A stretch of DNA of 64,000 nt from Cafeteria roenbergensis (GCA_008330645.1 VLTN01000032.1:310001-374000), one strand, 5' to 3'. Numbered from the stretch's first letter, positions 28,408 through 40,700 are shown. Notes: a model not told the origin generated them from the sequence alone. Program-made: numbers and translations.

Positions 28408-28858
28408 CGGGCGCAGCGCGAGGCCGAGCACTCGAGGGTCAGGCGTTCGAGCGGAGCCGGCCTGGGCGGACGCGCCAGGTTCCGCCTCCTCCTCCTCCGC
28501 AGTGCGGCGTGCGGTTGCACGCACTCCGGGCGGCAGGGCGCCCTGGCCAGCAAGCTTGCAGCTTTTCGGTGTCGTGGCCGGCAGAGCGCCGATTCTCGGC
28601 AGCGCCAAAACGCGCTGCCGACGCCCGCAGCCGACGCCCACAGCCTCCGCGCGGCTCCGCCCCCACCGAAAGCCTCGCTCCCAGGCGCACGCGGGTGACC
28701 TCGTCGAGGGGCCGAGCCAGCAACGCACCGGCGCGCCTTCGCTCGCGCTCGCTGCCCGCCCTGCTCCCGCGCATTTCGCGGCGCGCTGTGCCGGGCGCGT
28801 CCCTGCCGTCGCTCCCCCCGCCTCCTCGCCTCGGCCCGCGCGTGGCCAGGCTCTCGCC
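28408..28858. promoter_or_regulatory. Bidirectional promoter region karyopherin / DMT transporter
   Basis: The 451 bp between divergent ATGs is open in several frames, but none shows a conserved domain. It must contain both promoters. No TATA box or repeated element is evident. Confidence 0.5.
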
Positions 28859-30310
28859 ATGGACAGCACCACCGTTGCGTCGTCTCTCGTGTATCTCGTG
28901 ACCGGGGTGCTGACCACGGTGGCCCACCAGATCCTGGTGTACCAGGGGGTGGGTTCCCCAAACACGCTGCTTGTTCCGTTCTTCAATTACTGCGGCATGG
29001 CGCTCGTGGAGCTGGTTCCGTCGGCCTGCGGCGGGCTAGAGTCTGCGGCAGATGCCAGCGCGGCCCGCAAGGCGAAGCAGGGCGCCTCAGCGGAGCGCAC
29101 GGTGGTGGGCGACCTTGGTGCGGCTCCCTCAGGCCGCCCCGCCCGCGCCGACAGCGCATCCCGCGCCGCTCGCCGAGGCGCCGTCAGCGGTAGCGAGCGG
29201 GCCAGCCCCACTCTGGCCGACGACGCCAACGACACGGCCTCCGCGGCCTCGGCGGCGGGCGCGCCCGAGCCGCGCAGCGACGCGCCCACGGGCCCGCGCG
29301 ACAACGAGGTCGTCTTGTGCCCCACAGGCGGCCGCATCGGCCCCTGCATGCCCCGCTCCATCGCCGCCGCCCTCTCGCGGCCCGTTTCCACCTGGACCGT
29401 CATCGCCGCCTCCGTGGCGCTCGACCTGTGTGGCTTCACGGCGGGCAACGCGGGCCTCTCGCTTGCGGGATCGGGCGTGTTCCAAGTGGTTCACGCCTCC
29501 GTGGTGGTGTTCGCAGCCCTCTTCGCTTGGCTCCTGCGCGGGCGGAGCATCTCCTCCCGCCAGTGGATCGCAATCGCCCTCATCACGGCCGGCCTCGTCA
29601 TCTCCGCGACCGGCTCGGGGGGCACGGCGCACGCGCCTCCGCCGGAGGCTGCAGCCGCGGTCGCTGCGCCGGATGCGGCCGTTCCCGCCGAGGCGCCAGA
29701 GGCCGACGCTGGCACGGCCGATGCGGCGTCAGGCGGCGTGGTCGAGGCCGACATGGGTGCCACTGCCGCGGCCGACGACGCCGCCGCCGCGGCCGGCATC
29801 GGCGCGGGAATCGTCTTCACGCTGCTGGGCTCCGTGCTGTACGGTCTCAACTACTCCCTCCTGGACGCTCTCTCGTCCGCGCCCACTGCCCCGCCCCAGG
29901 GCCGGCTGGCCAGCTCCATCGGCTCCTGGGCAGCGGCCGCCGTTGCGCTCTGGGTGGCAGGGTACACGCTGCCCCGCTGGGGCGAGCTCATCGAGGAGCC
30001 CGCCGCCCGCGCCGGGGGCGACCAGTCCATCATGGTCACCGGCTTCGTCCTCATTGCAGTGTCGGCGCTGGCGCACTCGCTAGCCTACTTTCGCCTCCTG
30101 CGGGGGCACGGCGCCGTCGTCATCGGCGTGCTCCAGGCCCTCCGCGCCGCGGCCGTGTTCCTCGTCGGCTCTGCCCTCTTCTGCGGCTTCCAGGAGAGCC
30201 AGTGCCTCACCGTGCCCCGGGGCGGAGCCGTCGTTCTCGTGTCGATCGGAGTGGTCATCTTCGCGTCAGCAAAGGTCAAGACGGAAACGGCACCCACACC
30301 CGCAGACTGA
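28859..30310 (+). CDS. Drug/metabolite transporter superfamily (EamA/SLC35-like) membrane protein
   Basis: The 483-residue protein has about nine or ten hydrophobic segments, consistent with the ten-helix DMT fold. TM1 is VYLVTGVLTTVAHQILVYQG; after a loop of about 120 polar residues come TM2-4 (VIAASVALDLCGFTAG, FQVVHASVVVFAALFAWLL, WIAIALITAGLVISATG), a second polar loop, then IVFTLLGSVLYGLNYSLLDA, SWAAAAVALWVAGYTL, ITGFVLI-type and LVSIGVVIFASA segments. The stretch SGVFQVVHASVVVFAALFAWLLRGR followed by QWIAI is typical of SLC35 and related EamA proteins, which move nucleotide sugars, triose phosphates or other metabolites across Golgi, plastid or plasma membranes. The substrate cannot be read from sequence. 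The ATG at 28859 (GCCATGG) is followed directly by TM1. It is divergent from the karyopherin gene. Confidence 0.75.
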   Translation: MDSTTVASSLVYLVTGVLTTVAHQILVYQGVGSPNTLLVPFFNYCGMALVELVPSACGGLESAADASAARKAKQGASAERTVVGDLGAAPSGRPARADSASRAARRGAVSGSERASPTLADDANDTASAASAAGAPEPRSDAPTGPRDNEVVLCPTGGRIGPCMPRSIAAALSRPVSTWTVIAASVALDLCGFTAGNAGLSLAGSGVFQVVHASVVVFAALFAWLLRGRSISSRQWIAIALITAGLVISATGSGGTAHAPPPEAAAAVAAPDAAVPAEAPEADAGTADAASGGVVEADMGATAAADDAAAAAGIGAGIVFTLLGSVLYGLNYSLLDALSSAPTAPPQGRLASSIGSWAAAAVALWVAGYTLPRWGELIEEPAARAGGDQSIMVTGFVLIAVSALAHSLAYFRLLRGHGAVVIGVLQALRAAAVFLVGSALFCGFQESQCLTVPRGGAVVLVSIGVVIFASAKVKTETAPTPAD

Positions 30311-30787
30311 GCTGCCCTGGTCGAGGCCCGAGGCTGGCTTCTTGGCGGCGCGCGGGCGACGGACCAAGCAGGGGCAACCCTTGCGCGCTGTCGGGGTGTC
30401 CGCATGTGCCGGGGCACTCGCGCAAGCGGGGCGGCGTCTCGTGAGAGCAGGCCTGTGACATCACCACGTGTGTGTGTATGTGCGCGCGCGTGTGTGTGTC
30501 TATCTCTCGCTCTGTGAGCGGCTATATGTGTGTGTCGGTGTGGGTGCGTGCGCAGGTGCGCGACGGGTGCGTGCATTTGCGCGCGTGTGCTTTTGTGAGA
30601 ACGCGTCGTGTGCGGCAACAGTTGCAGACAACTCGGCTGTCTTTGGCCGGAAGCGGCGCCGCCGCGGCCAGCGGCCATGAGCTGTTGGGGCTCACAGACG
30701 CGGCTGCAGCAAAGTGGCGGCGGCGCTGTCTCCGGGGTCCACACGTGTCACGCGCTAGTCCGCGCGGCATCACGCGCCAATCTGCAC
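30311..30787. other. Convergent intergenic spacer with GT-rich tract
   Basis: This 477-bp spacer between two stop codons contains the alternating TG/CG tract at 30467-30565, about 155 bp after the DMT stop. Read on the DMT transcript strand this is GU-rich, as in downstream polyadenylation elements. Nothing else is recognisable. Confidence 0.6.
30467..30565. repeat. Imperfect (GT)n/(GC)n alternating tract
   Basis: Long runs of TG and CG dinucleotides (from CACGTGTGTGTGTATG onward) make nearly continuous purine-pyrimidine alternation over about 100 bp, broken by one TCTATCTCTCGCTC segment. It is Z-DNA-prone. Confidence 0.85.
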
Positions 30788-31316
30788 TCAACGGCGCCGC
30801 GCCGCGGCGGCGCGGCGGCGGCGGGCCGGGCGCTCGCCCGCAGCGGCGGCGGATGACGCCGCGCTGGAAGAGTCGCTGGCCACGCTGGCGGCGCGGGTGG
30901 CGCGCGAGCGCTTCGAGCGGGCGCGGGGCCCCACGCTCTCCTCCGCCTCGCTCCCGCCGTCCTCGTCCTCCTTGGCGTCGCCGTCCGCCTGCTCATCATC
31001 GTCGTCCTCGTCGTCGTCCTCGTCGTCGTCCTCGCTCGAGTCTTGCACGGCCGCTCGGCGGCGCGAGCCAGTGCGGCGCGAGCCAGCCGTCGCCGCCCCG
31101 GGCGCCTTGCGACGGCGCGAGGCGGCCTTGGCGCCGCGAGTGGGCTCCTCGTCCGCGACTGCAGCGCCGGTGCTGGACGCGTCGTCGTCCTCGTCGCCGC
31201 TCAGCTCAGCTGGGCCGGCGTCGCCATTGGCGCTGTCAGTCTCGTCCTTCGCGGCGCCGCTGCGGCCGCCTCGGCCCTTGGTGCCGCTGTGCCGTCCAGT
31301 GCCAGCCGCTCCAGAA

Positions 31317-31354
<38 letters not shown>

Positions 31355-34300
31355 TGCACGGACTGCCGCCATCGCCGCCGCTGCCGCGGCGGATGCCTGG
31401 AGGCTGGCTGCCGTCACGACGACCGGAGATCCGAATCCGCTGAGAGAAGCGGCAGACTCGGGCTGGCCCTTGTCGGAGCCGCTGCCTTCCCCGGCGGGGT
31501 CGTCCCCGGCTGCAGCATCCGACGAGGCCGCGGAGGCGGCGCCGCCCGACGACGCGCGCGCGCGGCGCCTCGCCGAGTGGTGGTCGTCGCCACTGCTCCC
31601 CGCTCCCGCGCCCCCCTCTGGGATGGATGGTGCGGGGAGCGCGCAAGAGGAGCTGGAGGAGAGGGCTCGCGGGCGCTGCAGGTGCGGCGCCGAGAGGGCG
31701 ACGCGGCGGGGCACTTCGGGCCCTCCTGCTGCCGAGGAGGCGGAGGAGGAGGCGGAGGAGGAGCGCAGGCCGAGGCCGGCGCGGGAGCCGGGGAGGCTGA
31801 GGAGGACGTCGTCGTCCTCCCCGGGCCTGCTGATGGCTGGGTCGCTGTTGGGGCACGCGCCCGCCGCCCACGGGGCCATGATGGGCACGGGGGGCCGCGG
31901 GAGGAGCGAGCAGGGCAGGGCGCCGAGGGAGAAGGTGGCCGGCGCAGCGCTGCTGGGGCGGCCCCCGGCGAGGGCGTGGGACGTGGGCCCGAAGTCGCTC
32001 TCTGATGCCACGCTGGTCGAGCGGCGGCGGAGCGCGGAGCGGAGCTGGGCCGGGTCGAGCGGCGCGGCCTCGGTGATGTCGGACGTGGCGGCGGGGCCTG
32101 CCCGGGAGGCGGCGGGGGGAGCCTTCCGGCCGATGCCGTGCACGTCGAGGCCGAGCTTGAAGGCGCCGGTGCCGAGGCCGCAGGGGCGTCCCACGACGAT
32201 GCACTCCGACACGCCCTTGATGTGGTCCTGACGGGAGTGCACCGCGGCGTCGAAGAGGTGGTCGGGCGTCTTCTCGAAGGACGCGAGCATTACGACGCTG
32301 TCCTTCATCTTGGCGATGCCGAAGCGCGTGATGCCGAGCACCTCCCCGCGGTAGGTCATCACGTCGGCGAGGAGCATGAGGTGGCGGGGGTCGATGTCGA
32401 TGCCGTACGAGCCGTAGGTCTTCTCCAGCTCTCGCATGATCATCACCCGGGCGGCCTCGATACCGAGCACGCGCTCCACCTCGGCGATGTGGTTTGACTT
32501 GGTGTGGCGGGGCTCGATGCCCGGCGTGCCCATCACCTCCAGCAGGCCCTCGCCCTCCACCAGCAGCTGGAAGCGGCGCTTGCCGCCGGCGGCCTTGGTG
32601 GCGGCCTCGTCCTCCGTGATGACGGCCCGGCTGACCGTGGGGATGCCGCAGACGATGATGCCGGGGAGGCGCGTCTTGAGGGACTGCAGGGAGAGGTGCG
32701 CCTTGCCGCGGGAGTGCGTGTCCGCCATGTCGGCCGGCACGAGCAGGCCCGCGTGCTTGGGGGCCTTGCGGCGCCCGGCCGTCTTCTTGAGCCCGGGGGC
32801 CTTGACGATGATGACGTCGTCGCCGCCCATGGACACGCTGTCCTTGAGGTTGAGCTTGGGGGCCTCGCTGATGGCGCGCGCCACGGCGCCGATGTCCACC
32901 TCGAGCTGCAGCTTCTGGATGGCCCGGAGGTCCAGGCGCACCTCCAGGTGGGAGGAGGTTTGCGTGTGGACCTCGGTGATGGTCCGGGCGAGCTCGCCGA
33001 GCGTGGTCTTTTCAATGCGCCCCTTGACGAAGCGGGCGGCAACCTCCGAGTTGTTCGTCTGCAGCGCCGCCTCCAGGATGGGCGTGGAGATGTTCTTGGA
33101 GGCGTTGATGATCTCCTTGATGCGCGGAACGCCCAGGGTCACGTTCATCGACGCCACGCCGGCGAAGTGGAACGTCTTGAGGGTCATCTGGGTGGCGGGC
33201 TCGCCCATGGAGTGCGCGGCGAGCGCGCCAACCGCCTCGCCTGGCTGGATGTGGGCGAGCTCGAACCGCCGCAGCGCCTCCTCGAGGAGGGAGGCCACCT
33301 GCGCCGGGGTCACGCGGAAGGCGGACGCGAGGATCACCTCGCCGAAGAGGGGGTCCTCGGGCGGGCCGGACGCGCTCGCCTCCAGGGCGGACGCCGCCTC
33401 GGCCTGCACGGTGGCGTGCCCGCGCAGGTAGACGGCGCGGGCCGCCGGGCTGAGGCGCCGCAGCTGCGCCAGGCGGGACCTGGCGGAGCTGCCGGAGCCA
33501 AAGGCGGCCTGGCGGCCAGAGGAGGAGGAAGACGACGTGGTGGTGACGACGACGTCGGCGGCGGCGGCGGCGTCGACCGCGCCCGGGGGAGGCGGCAGCG
33601 AGGTGGGGGCGTCGTCGTCGGGGAGCAGGCCGAGGTCGCGACGCTGCGCCCGCATGGCGTCGGTGAGCCCGGCCACGAAGGCCCGGACCTCTGCGACGAA
33701 CATGGCCCCGGCGCCAGAGCTGGCCGGGCTGCCCGGTCCGCCGGCGCCGCTGCGCACGGGGGCGCCCACCTCGGCGGCGCGGGTGTCCGCCTCGAGGATG
33801 CGGCGCCAGGGCGCCGTGGCGAGGATCGCCTCCACGGAGGCGTCCACCTCCTTAGGGAGCATTCCCTCGCAGCCCCAGTCCGGGTCGCGCACCCGCACGG
33901 TGAGCAGGAGCTTCTCGAACTCGACGGGGCGGCCGGACGCCATCATGCGCGACGGGTCCAGGCTGTCGTCGCCGTAGCGGAACTGAACGACGTCGCCGGC
34001 GGAGGTGCGCACGGTGTCGTCGTACTGGACACTCAGGTCCTCGAGGGCCTTCATCATGCGCCGCTGCATGTACCCCGTCTCGGCGGTCTTGACTGCCGTG
34101 TCGACGAGCCCCTCGCGGCCGCCCATGGTGTGGAAGAAGAACTCGGTGGCGGTCAGGCCCGTGAAGAAGGAGTTGGCCACGAAGCCCTTGGCGTTGGGCT
34201 CCTTTGAGAAGGGGAGGAAGATGGGCAGGGTGCGGCTGACGAAGCCCTCGGGGATGCGGGAGCCGCCCACGGCCTGCTGCCCGACGCAGGCGACCATCTG

Positions 34301-37104
34301 GCAAATGTTGAGGGTGGAGCCCTTGGAGCCACAGGCCGCCATGACGCGAGGGGCGTTGTGGAAGGGGAGCTCACGAACGCACATGGAGCCGATGGTGTCG
34401 CGCAGCTTGCCGAGAATGCCGTTGAGCGCGGCCTCGAGGGACTCCTCCTCGTTGCAGCCCGGCTGCAGGGGCATCTGGCCGCGGCGGAAAAGGCCGATGT
34501 TGTCGGCGCACTTGTCGTACCCCTCGCCCACCATGTCGTCCTTGCGGCCGGCCACGGCGCGGGACGGCATGACGTCCTCGATGCCGATGCTGAAGCCGTA
34601 CTCGGTGAGCCAGCGGGTGCACATGCGGGTGAGCCGGAGCATGCAGCGAGCGGCGGCCCTCCCGTCAATGTCCCGCACCAGAGCGTGGATGACGCCCTTC
34701 TTGTTGGACCCCAGCGCGCTCTTGCAGAGGTTGCCGCACATGAGGTCGCCTCCCCGGATCACGACCCAGCCCTCGTCCGGGTCGAGGGGGCCCCAGTCCT
34801 CGCCGACGGCGGGCGCGGCGCCCCCCCACGGGTCCGGGTGCCCGCGCGCAGCGCCGGGCCACGTGTCCCCGCGCTTGCCCGAGTAGTTCCTCGCCTTGAA
34901 CTGGATGGTGATGGCCATGGTGGCGGCGCGGGAGCCCTGGCGCTGCCCCGGCGCCATGAGGAGCCCGAAGAGCTGCTTGCCCGTCCAGAGGCGCGCCGGG
35001 TGGATCACGGCGGGCTCGGGGAGGACGATCTCCTCCTCCGCCTCGCCGAGGGCCGCGGCAGCCTGCATCATCTGCGCCTCGGAGAGGAAGATGTTGCGCT
35101 GCGTGAGGAGGAATGAGGCCGTGATGAAGTCCTGGCACGCGGCCACCAGCGGCTCGCCGGAGCGGGGCGTGACGAGGTTTTCGCGCACGTCCATCAGCAG
35201 GCCGGCCTCCGCCCGCGCCTCCTCCGTCTGGGGCAGGTGCATGTTCATCTCGTCGCCGTCGAAGTCGGCGTTGTAGGGCGAGCAGACGCACTCGTTGAAG
35301 CGGAAGGTGCGCCAGGGGCGGACGCGGGCGCGGTGGGCCATGATTGACATCTTGTGGAGGGACGGCTGCCGGTTGAAGAGCACCACGTCGTCGTCCTGGA
35401 GGTGCCGCTCGACCACGTCGCCCACGCGGAGGCGCTCCACGGCGCGCTCCCGACTCGCGAAGGCCAGCGCCATGATGCGGCCGTCGGCCGACCGCACGAA
35501 GTTGGCGCCGGGGTAGGTGCTTCCGTTGCTGACGAGGCGCTTCATGCGCTCCAGGTTGTGGGACGTGACTCGCTCCGGGAAGGTGAGGATCTTCGCGACC
35601 CGCTGGGGGACTGCCACGCAGTGCACTGGGAGGTTGGGGTCCGGGGAGATGACCGTTCGGGCGGAAAAGTCCACGCGCTTTCCCGAGAGGTTTCCGCGGA
35701 AGCGGCCCTGCTTCCCCTTGAGCCGCTGGCAGAGCGCCCGGATGGGGCGGCGGGGCCGCATCGCAGGGGGCAGGCCCGGCAGCTCGCCGTTGATGTAGGC
35801 GCCCACCTCCACCTGCAGGAGGTCCCAGCACTCGGCGAGCGCGCGGGGCGCCGCGCCGCGGTCGATGGCCACTCTGAGCGCCACGTTGATGCCGACGATC
35901 TCCTGCAGCTTCACGGTGAGGTCGTCCTCGTTCGACCCGCCCCCGGCGTCCATGGCCACGGAGGGGCGGATGCAGAGCGGCGGGACGGCGAGGTGGGTGA
36001 GGATGAGGCTGTCCGGGCGGCCCACGCGAGAGTCGACCCACAGCAGGTCGCTGTCGGCGTCGGGCACCGCACGCAGCAGCCGCAGGCAGCGGACGGGCGT
36101 GAGCACCTCGGCGGCGCCGTCGTCCGTGTGGGCCTTCACCTCGGGGTTGAGGCGGGCTGCCTCGGCCACGCTCGCGCGGAGGGCGTCCGTGTGCGCGTCG
36201 CCCAGCTTGTGGACGTCGTGCACGATGCGGAACGAGGGCGCGCCGGGCACGCGCTTCACCTGGGCGTTGGAGCTCTTGCAGAAGGGGCAGATGCGCGTCT
36301 TCTTGCAGGCCGCGATGATGAGCTTCCGCAGCTTCACCTTGCGCAGCGCGTCGGTGCCAGGGGCCCGCATGCGCTTCAGCATGCGCGACCGCATCGGCTC
36401 GCTCAGCAGCACGCGGCTGCAGGTCTTGCAGATGCACTGCATCGTGGCGATGGTGGCCTTGAAGAACCCGATGTGGAACACGGGCAGCGCGAGCTCGATG
36501 TGGCCGAACCTGCCGACGGGGTCAATTTCCTTTGCCGCGCCCAGCCTCGGGTCGAGGACTCCCCAGCGGACCGGCGTCCGCTGCGGCAGCGAGTACAGCT
36601 GCCGGGACACCACAGGCAGGTGCGACGCCTGCACGATCTCCTTGCCGGACATGAGCCCGAAGCGGATCGTGGACACAGCCTGCGGCCGCTCGCACTCCTG
36701 CGAGAATAGGGGTGCATCCGCGGCGGCACACAGGCAGGCGCCGGCAGCACGAGCATCGGTCGCGGGGCGCGGGGGCACGCGACAAGGCCAGCAGCGCAGG
36801 AAGCAGGCGCCATTGCCGAGCGCCCCGCGCTCGCGGCGTCGCGAGCGCCCGCCGCGGCCAGCGCGCCGAGCAGCGCCACTGACCGCGCAGCAGCGAGCAA
36901 AGAGAAACCAGCGACCCTGCTGCCCTGCCCAGCGCTGGCCGCTCGGGCGGGCCGGCGCGCAGCCCTGGCCCCGCGCCGCGTGCTCCACCCTGCGCTGGGA
37001 ACCTGCCCCCGGCGCTCGGCTGCGCTGCGGCTCACCTTGACTGCGGCCTTGACGAGGAAGTCTTGGACCTCATGGCGCCCGCCAAAGTAGCCGGCGGCGG
37101 CCAT
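30788..37104 (-). CDS. POLR3A: RNA polymerase III largest subunit (RPC1)
   Basis: Exon 1 is 37036-37104 (23 codons) and exon 2 is 30788-36697; the 338-nt intron begins GTGAGC and ends TTCTCGCAG. The protein has about 1992 residues; RPC1 is usually about 1400. It makes 5S rRNA, tRNA and U6 RNA in the nucleus. Pol III-type signatures are plain: ICKTCSRVLL, KGKQGRFRGNLSGKRVDFSA, TVISPDPNL, the catalytic NADFDGDEMN (about 35240-35270), GSKGSTLNICQMVACVGQQA, AKGFVANSFFTGL, GREGLVDTAVKTAETGYMQR (bridge helix and trigger-loop region), and HSMGEPATQMTLKTFHFAG. Two oddities stand out. The first zinc-binding segment of the clamp, normally C-x2-C-x6-C-x2-H, is missing between LDPRLGAAKEID and RFGHIEL, while the second Cys site (CICKTC, CPFC) is kept. 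After the usual end at GTGAFKLGLDVHG (about 32130) the frame continues for about 445 Ser, acidic and basic residues. Confidence 0.94.
31317..31352 (-). repeat. (CCGGAG)6 hexamer tandem repeat
   Basis: Six exact hexamers encode a Gly-Ser repeat in the C-terminal extension of RPC1. Confidence 0.9.
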
Positions 37105-37742
37105 CGCAGAGGGTTCCCGCGCGCGCAAACAAGAGCAGCGATCGGGGGCTGCTTGTGGCGCGCAGCGGCGCCCGCTCGCAGTCGATGTGGGGGGAGCGAC
37201 AGGTGCGGGGCGCCCGGGGCTGCCGACGAGCCGGCGAGGCTTGCAACCTGCCCCTCGCCCAACTCTGCGGTCGGCTCTGCTCGTAGTTGGGGGGCCAACG
37301 ATTGCTTTGCCCGATTTGGGGGCGACTGAGACAAAGCCTGTGACGGGCGGCGGGCTCTGCACCGGGTAACTCGGCTGTCGCACAACCCGCAACCGGGGCT
37401 GCGCGCGCGACCACCACAGCACAAGGCACTCGGAGGCAAGCGGGAGGTGCTGCGCAACAGTTCCGGGCGCCCCCCCGCAACGCAGCGCCTGCGCCACAAC
37501 GACAGCGTTGGCGCTGACTCACGCGCCGGTCCCGTCACCATTGGCAGTGAGACCGCGCTGATGTGCCCTCGCCGGCCCGCGTGCTTGGGCCGCATCGTCG
37601 CGCGTGACGGGCTGCGCTCGGTGAAAGTCGGGGGCTTCTTGTTGGGCGGGGAGTATTGTGTCTGCAGGCGCGGGGCCAGCGCCAGCGCCACGGCCGAGGG
37701 CGGACGATTCGCTTCTCGCCGCGCACCTTGCTGCTCGCAGGT
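37105..37742. promoter_or_regulatory. Bidirectional promoter region RPC1 / ABCC transporter
   Basis: The 638-bp divergent spacer has G+C locally lower than in the genes. Two acceptor-like sites (TTGTGTCTGCAG ending near 37667 and TTGCTGCTCGCAG ending near 37740) lie just upstream of the ABCC ATG, so a noncoding or short coding 5' exon of that gene may be hidden here. Confidence 0.5.
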
Positions 37743-40700
37743 ATGGACAAGGCAGGAATCAACTCTGAGGCCGTCGGCACGGAGAGCTTTGCGGATGCCG
37801 CGTTCTACCTGCGCATCGCCAGCGTGCTCAAGCTCGGGACGGAGCGCCGCGTGGAGATGGCCGACCTGCCGCCCCTGCTGCGGATGGACACGACCGGCGG
37901 CCTTGCCCACGAGCTCGCGGGAACCGATCCCGCCCACCCCCTGTGGTGGCGCCTGTACGTCTCCATGCGCGACCGCGTGTCCCTGGCGGCCGTGGGCGCC
38001 GTGCTCCACGCGGGGCTCAGCGTCGCCGTGCCCATGGCCGTGCGGCTCATTGTGGACGGCGTGCAGCAGCGCCGCCCGGAGGCCGTGTGGTACCCGTTCG
38101 TGGCCTTTGCGCTGCACGTGAGCTCCACCTTCTGCAACCAGCAGGCCCAGGGCATCGGTTTCCGCGTCGGCCAGCGCGCCCGCGCGATCCTCACGTCCCT
38201 CATTTACGACGCCGCCGCCAAACTGCGTCAGGGCGAGTGGGCAGCGGTGGGCTCCAGCCAGGGCGCCGTGGGCACCATGCTCTCCAACGACGCCACCAAG
38301 CTCTTCGAGCTGGGCCCCTTCATGCACGCCGTCTGGGTGGCCCCCTGCATGATCATCGTGGCCTGCGCCTTGCTATACACCGCTCTGGGCGTCGGCGCCA
38401 TCGCCGCGCTCGTCGTCATGGCCGGGCTCGTGCCCCTCAGCGCCATGGTCGCCCGCGCGGTGCAGTCCGCCCGCCTCCATCACCTGCGCGTCACCGACCA
38501 GCGCCTCAAGGCAGTGAACGAGTTTCTCGGCTCGGTCAAGACAAGCAAGCTCTACAGCTGGGAGCGCGCCTGGCGAGACCGCATTGACGCCCTCCGCGCC
38601 CAGGAAATGTCCTGGATGTTCCGCGAAAACGTCTTCTTCGGCCTCGCCATCGCCTTGCTGATCATGGGCCCCGTGCTCGGCGCGCTCGCGGCCTTTGCAA
38701 CGCACACCTTGACCGGGGGCGAGCTCTCCTCCGGCCTCGCCTTCCAGTCGCTCGGCCTCATCTCCGTGCTGCGGTTCCCCCTGCAGCAGATGGCCAACGC
38801 AATGACCTCGGCCACGCACGCCAGGGCGGCGCTGGGACGCATCGAGGGGTTCCTCAGAAGCGTGGACAGGGTGGTGGCGGCCAGGGGCGCCGCTGCGGCC
38901 GAGGCAGAGGCCGTGCTCACGCCGGCCGAGACCGTGGCTGTGGCGCCAGTTCGCTATTCTTGGCCCCGCTCGGCGCACGCGGCTGCAGCCTCAGCCGCCG
39001 CGGCGAAGTCGGCAGCGGGGACGGCCGGCGGGCGCCGCAACGACAAGGCGGGCACACCGGGCCCGGCGCCCACCCGCGCTGCCGCCCGCGGTGGCGAGGA
39101 CGACGACGGGCGGGCGGAGGGCGGCTTCGCGGTCACGCTGCCGTCAGGCCTAAGCGTGCGCCCGGGGGAGCTGCTCCTGGTGTGCGGGCGAGTGGCCAGC
39201 GGCAAGTCAACCCTGCTTGCAGGCTTGCTCGGCGAGGCCGAGGCGGAGGCGCTCGCGACTGCGGACAGCTGCCCTGCCGCCGCCGCGGACGGCTCCCCTG
39301 CTGCCGCCGCCGAAGCCGCCGAGGCCGCTGCGAGCCTCGCCCTGCGCGGGGGCTGCGCCTTCGCCGCCCAAACCGCCTTCCTGCTCTCCGCGTCAGTGCG
39401 CGAGAACATCGTCTTCGGTCGCAGCTGGCACGAGGGGCGGTACCGCCGCGCAGTGTGGGCCGCCTGCCTGGCGGAGGACTTGGTGGAGATGCCCGCGGGC
39501 GACGCCACGGCGGTGGGCGAGGAGGGGCTGGTGACCAGCGGCGGCCAGCGCGCCCGCATCGCGCTCGCTCGGGCGCTTTACGAGGACATTGGCGTGTGCA
39601 TCGCGGATGACGTCATCAGTGCGCTCGATGCCGGCACTGCGTCGCGTGTCGCGCGGCGCGCCCTGGGCCCCCGCGGCATCCTCCGTCGTTCGGCCAGGGT
39701 GCTGGCCACCCACGCCGTGCACCTCGGGTGCCTCGCGGACCAGGTGCTCGCGCTCGACGGCGGGAGGGTCATCTACCAGGGCCCTTGGTCGGGGTTCGAG
39801 GGCACGGACGCGCACAGGAGCCTGCTGGAGGCGGAGGCTGAGGAGGACGGCGTGTCCGTGGACCAGCTGAGCGCCGCGGGGAGCGCCGCGGCGGGCGGGG
39901 GCGAGGTCTCTCACGAGGGCAGAGCCGCCGCCAAGGACGCAGCGGACGAGGCAGCCGCCGACGCCGCGGCCTGCCTTCTCGATCCCTCGGACGAGTCGGC
40001 GGCGTGGTGGGCCGTCGACCTCTCGGGGGGGCGGGGCAGCGCGTCGGGCATCGGACACGACGCCACCGGCGTCACGGCCAGGCTTCTGGCGCCCGAGACG
40101 GCGGCCCCCGCCACCGCCGCTGCCGCCGCGAGCGCCCCGCCGCGCGACGACGAGGCCAGCGCTGCCGCCATCGAGCTGGCTCCGGTCGGAGGCGGGGCCG
40201 CTTCCCGGGCCGACGCCGCCGCGAAGCCGCTTACCGCGCCGGGCGGCGAGGCCGCGGCCCCCGTGGGCTCCAAGATCATGACGGAGGAGGCGCGCGAGCG
40301 CGGCCGCACCTCCTGCGCCTCCATCTGCCTCTGGCTTCGCGGCGCGGGGGGCTGGTGGTGGGCCGGGGCCGCCGTGCTCGCGCTCTCTCTGGAGCGTGTG
40401 TCCTTCGTGTCCGCGGACTTTTGGCTGTCCAACTGGGCCACGCAGGCTGACGTGGCGGCGGGCCGGGAGCCCGCCTCCAGCGCCACGGCCGGCCTCGTGC
40501 AGCTCAACCTGCCGCCGCTCACGCCCGAGTCGGCCCAGTCCGTGTACCTGGCAGGGTACTCCGGCATCGTCGCCGTCACTCTGCTCGCCGTGCTCTGCCG
40601 AACCCTCGTCTTCCCGCTGATGTGCTGGGTCGCCGCGGGCTCCTCCTTCCGCTGGATCCTCTGGGCCGTCCTCCGCGCCCCGTTCCGCTTCTTCGAGACC

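Noticed and set aside
28502-28858. Upstream extension of the DMT transporter frame
   Set aside because: It is Arg/Pro-rich, starts at no conserved point, and is followed by a GCCATGG start directly before the first membrane segment.
28408-28986. N-terminal extension of the karyopherin frame
   Set aside because: The frame stays open but runs into the coding part of the divergent transporter, is Arg/Ala-rich without HEAT pattern, and the internal ATGG at 28405-28407 precedes the first conserved helix.
36698-36988. Upstream coding extension of RPC1 exon 2
   Set aside because: A TTCTCGCAG acceptor joins in phase to exon 1 at 37036-37104, and the combined N-terminus fits RPC1; the intervening Arg/Cys-rich reading is intron.
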